Below, piece by piece: positions 15,664-16,228 of a DNA stretch of 16,228 nt. A program made the position numbers and the translations under genes. Position 1 is the first letter of the stretch, and every line of letters starts with the position of its first letter. The stretch lies in assembly GCA_900618425.1 (NCBI GenBank), contig UZAN01040679.1:48310-64537 (forward strand). Reading direction: 5' to 3'. Below the pieces are notes generated by a model that was not told the DNA's origin, ran no database searches, and saw only the letters and a program-made list of their open reading frames with translations. The DNA is from Echinostoma caproni (lineage: Eukaryota; Platyhelminthes; Trematoda; Plagiorchiida; Echinostomatidae).

Positions 15664-16228
15664 CCCGCAACAATGTAGCAATTAGTCATTGATGAATCAA
15701 AACAAACAGTGACCGATGGGCACCACATGATGTGATAATCACAAGAAACCAACCAGCATATCCAGCTGGGGTATTCTGCAATTTAAGTTTGGTTTCGAGA
15801 CCACCCAATGGATTCGGTGTCTATGCATAGCTGAGCACTGCTTTCTCGATCCTTTGCTGATGTTTGGTGTCTTAAATCTTTTTCATAAATGTAATCGAAA
15901 AATAAAATGTAAAATTAAATAATCGTGAATGGCAATCTTTGTTGGCTAAATCAAACTTCTACTTACTTACTACTCACAATAAATCATCGAATGCCATAAT
16001 TTGAGTTTGACCCAAGTTCCATGGTGATCAATTTGACATTCCATAATTGATATAATTCTATCTGAAACTTATTTAGGCCAAGGTATCGTCTCTATACACA
16101 TTAAGTCTTTCCCAAGGAAATTTAAAAAAGATAATCATTTTTTCGGTTCTCAAGGTTTTTACGAATTGGGAACGGTGAATTAGACCTGTAATTTCGTAAA
16201 CTAATTGGCAAATTCCGATGCTGCATTT

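Larger units (their letters stand above)
15138..16228 (+). other. Beginning of intron 6
   Basis: Starts GTAATG after the AAA3 exon and runs to the window end without an acceptor followed by AAA3 sequence. Holds a 22-G run, one undetermined base at 15270, a TA microsatellite and a hammerhead-like core. The rest (15680-16228) is AT-rich with no recognisable feature. Confidence 0.85.

Noticed and set aside
1..16228. CRISPR arrays, bacterial operons, integrases or phage genes
   Set aside because: The window is plainly eukaryotic with spliced exons. No regularly spaced repeats or prokaryotic gene layout exist.

Overview
This is eukaryotic DNA carrying part of one large gene that is split by long introns. 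The six coding blocks total 1,626 nt (542 codons) out of 16.2 kb. The base composition, intron sizes and repeat content fit a parasitic flatworm, most likely a digenean fluke. That taxonomic guess rests on the style of the introns and the degenerate retroelements and has not been tested by any search.

The gene is an axonemal dynein heavy chain of the outer-arm gamma class (DNAH5/DNAH8 type), on the + strand. Exons are at 1370-1564, 3645-3941, 9230-9718, 12231-12413, 13089-13272 and 14860-15137. Joined in order they read without a stop, all junctions have GT/AG borders, four of the five internal introns are phase 0 and the last is phase 1. The piece runs from the end of motor module AAA1, through all of AAA2 (P-loop at 9272-9295), to the beginning of AAA3 (P-loop at 15018-15041). 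The start, tail, remaining AAA modules, stalk and stop codon lie outside the window. No promoter or terminator is expected or seen.

The introns hold the rest. Intron 1 (1565-3644) has a GA microsatellite and nothing else I can name. Intron 2 (3942-9229) carries two different, decayed non-LTR retrotransposon reverse-transcriptase relics in the same orientation as the gene (about 4870-6620 and 7800-8894), with a possible tRNA-derived SINE head between them. Intron 3 (9719-12230) is dominated by a 426-bp, almost perfect inverted repeat (10062-10487 and 11655-12080). Its 1,167-bp spacer contains a Penelope-like element (PLE) fragment. Intron 4 (12414-13088) is short and ends in an AT microsatellite directly before the splice acceptor. 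Intron 5 (13273-14859) contains a second, longer PLE fragment. Its 390-bp core is 99% identical to the intron 3 copy. The sequence after 15137 is the start of intron 6. It has a 22-G run and a catalytic-core match to hammerhead ribozymes at 15639-15663.

The points most worth a second look are the giant intronic inverted repeat fused to a PLE fragment, the twin PLE copies that share a nonsense codon, and the hammerhead-like core in a gene that also carries PLEs, a retroelement class known to encode hammerhead ribozymes.
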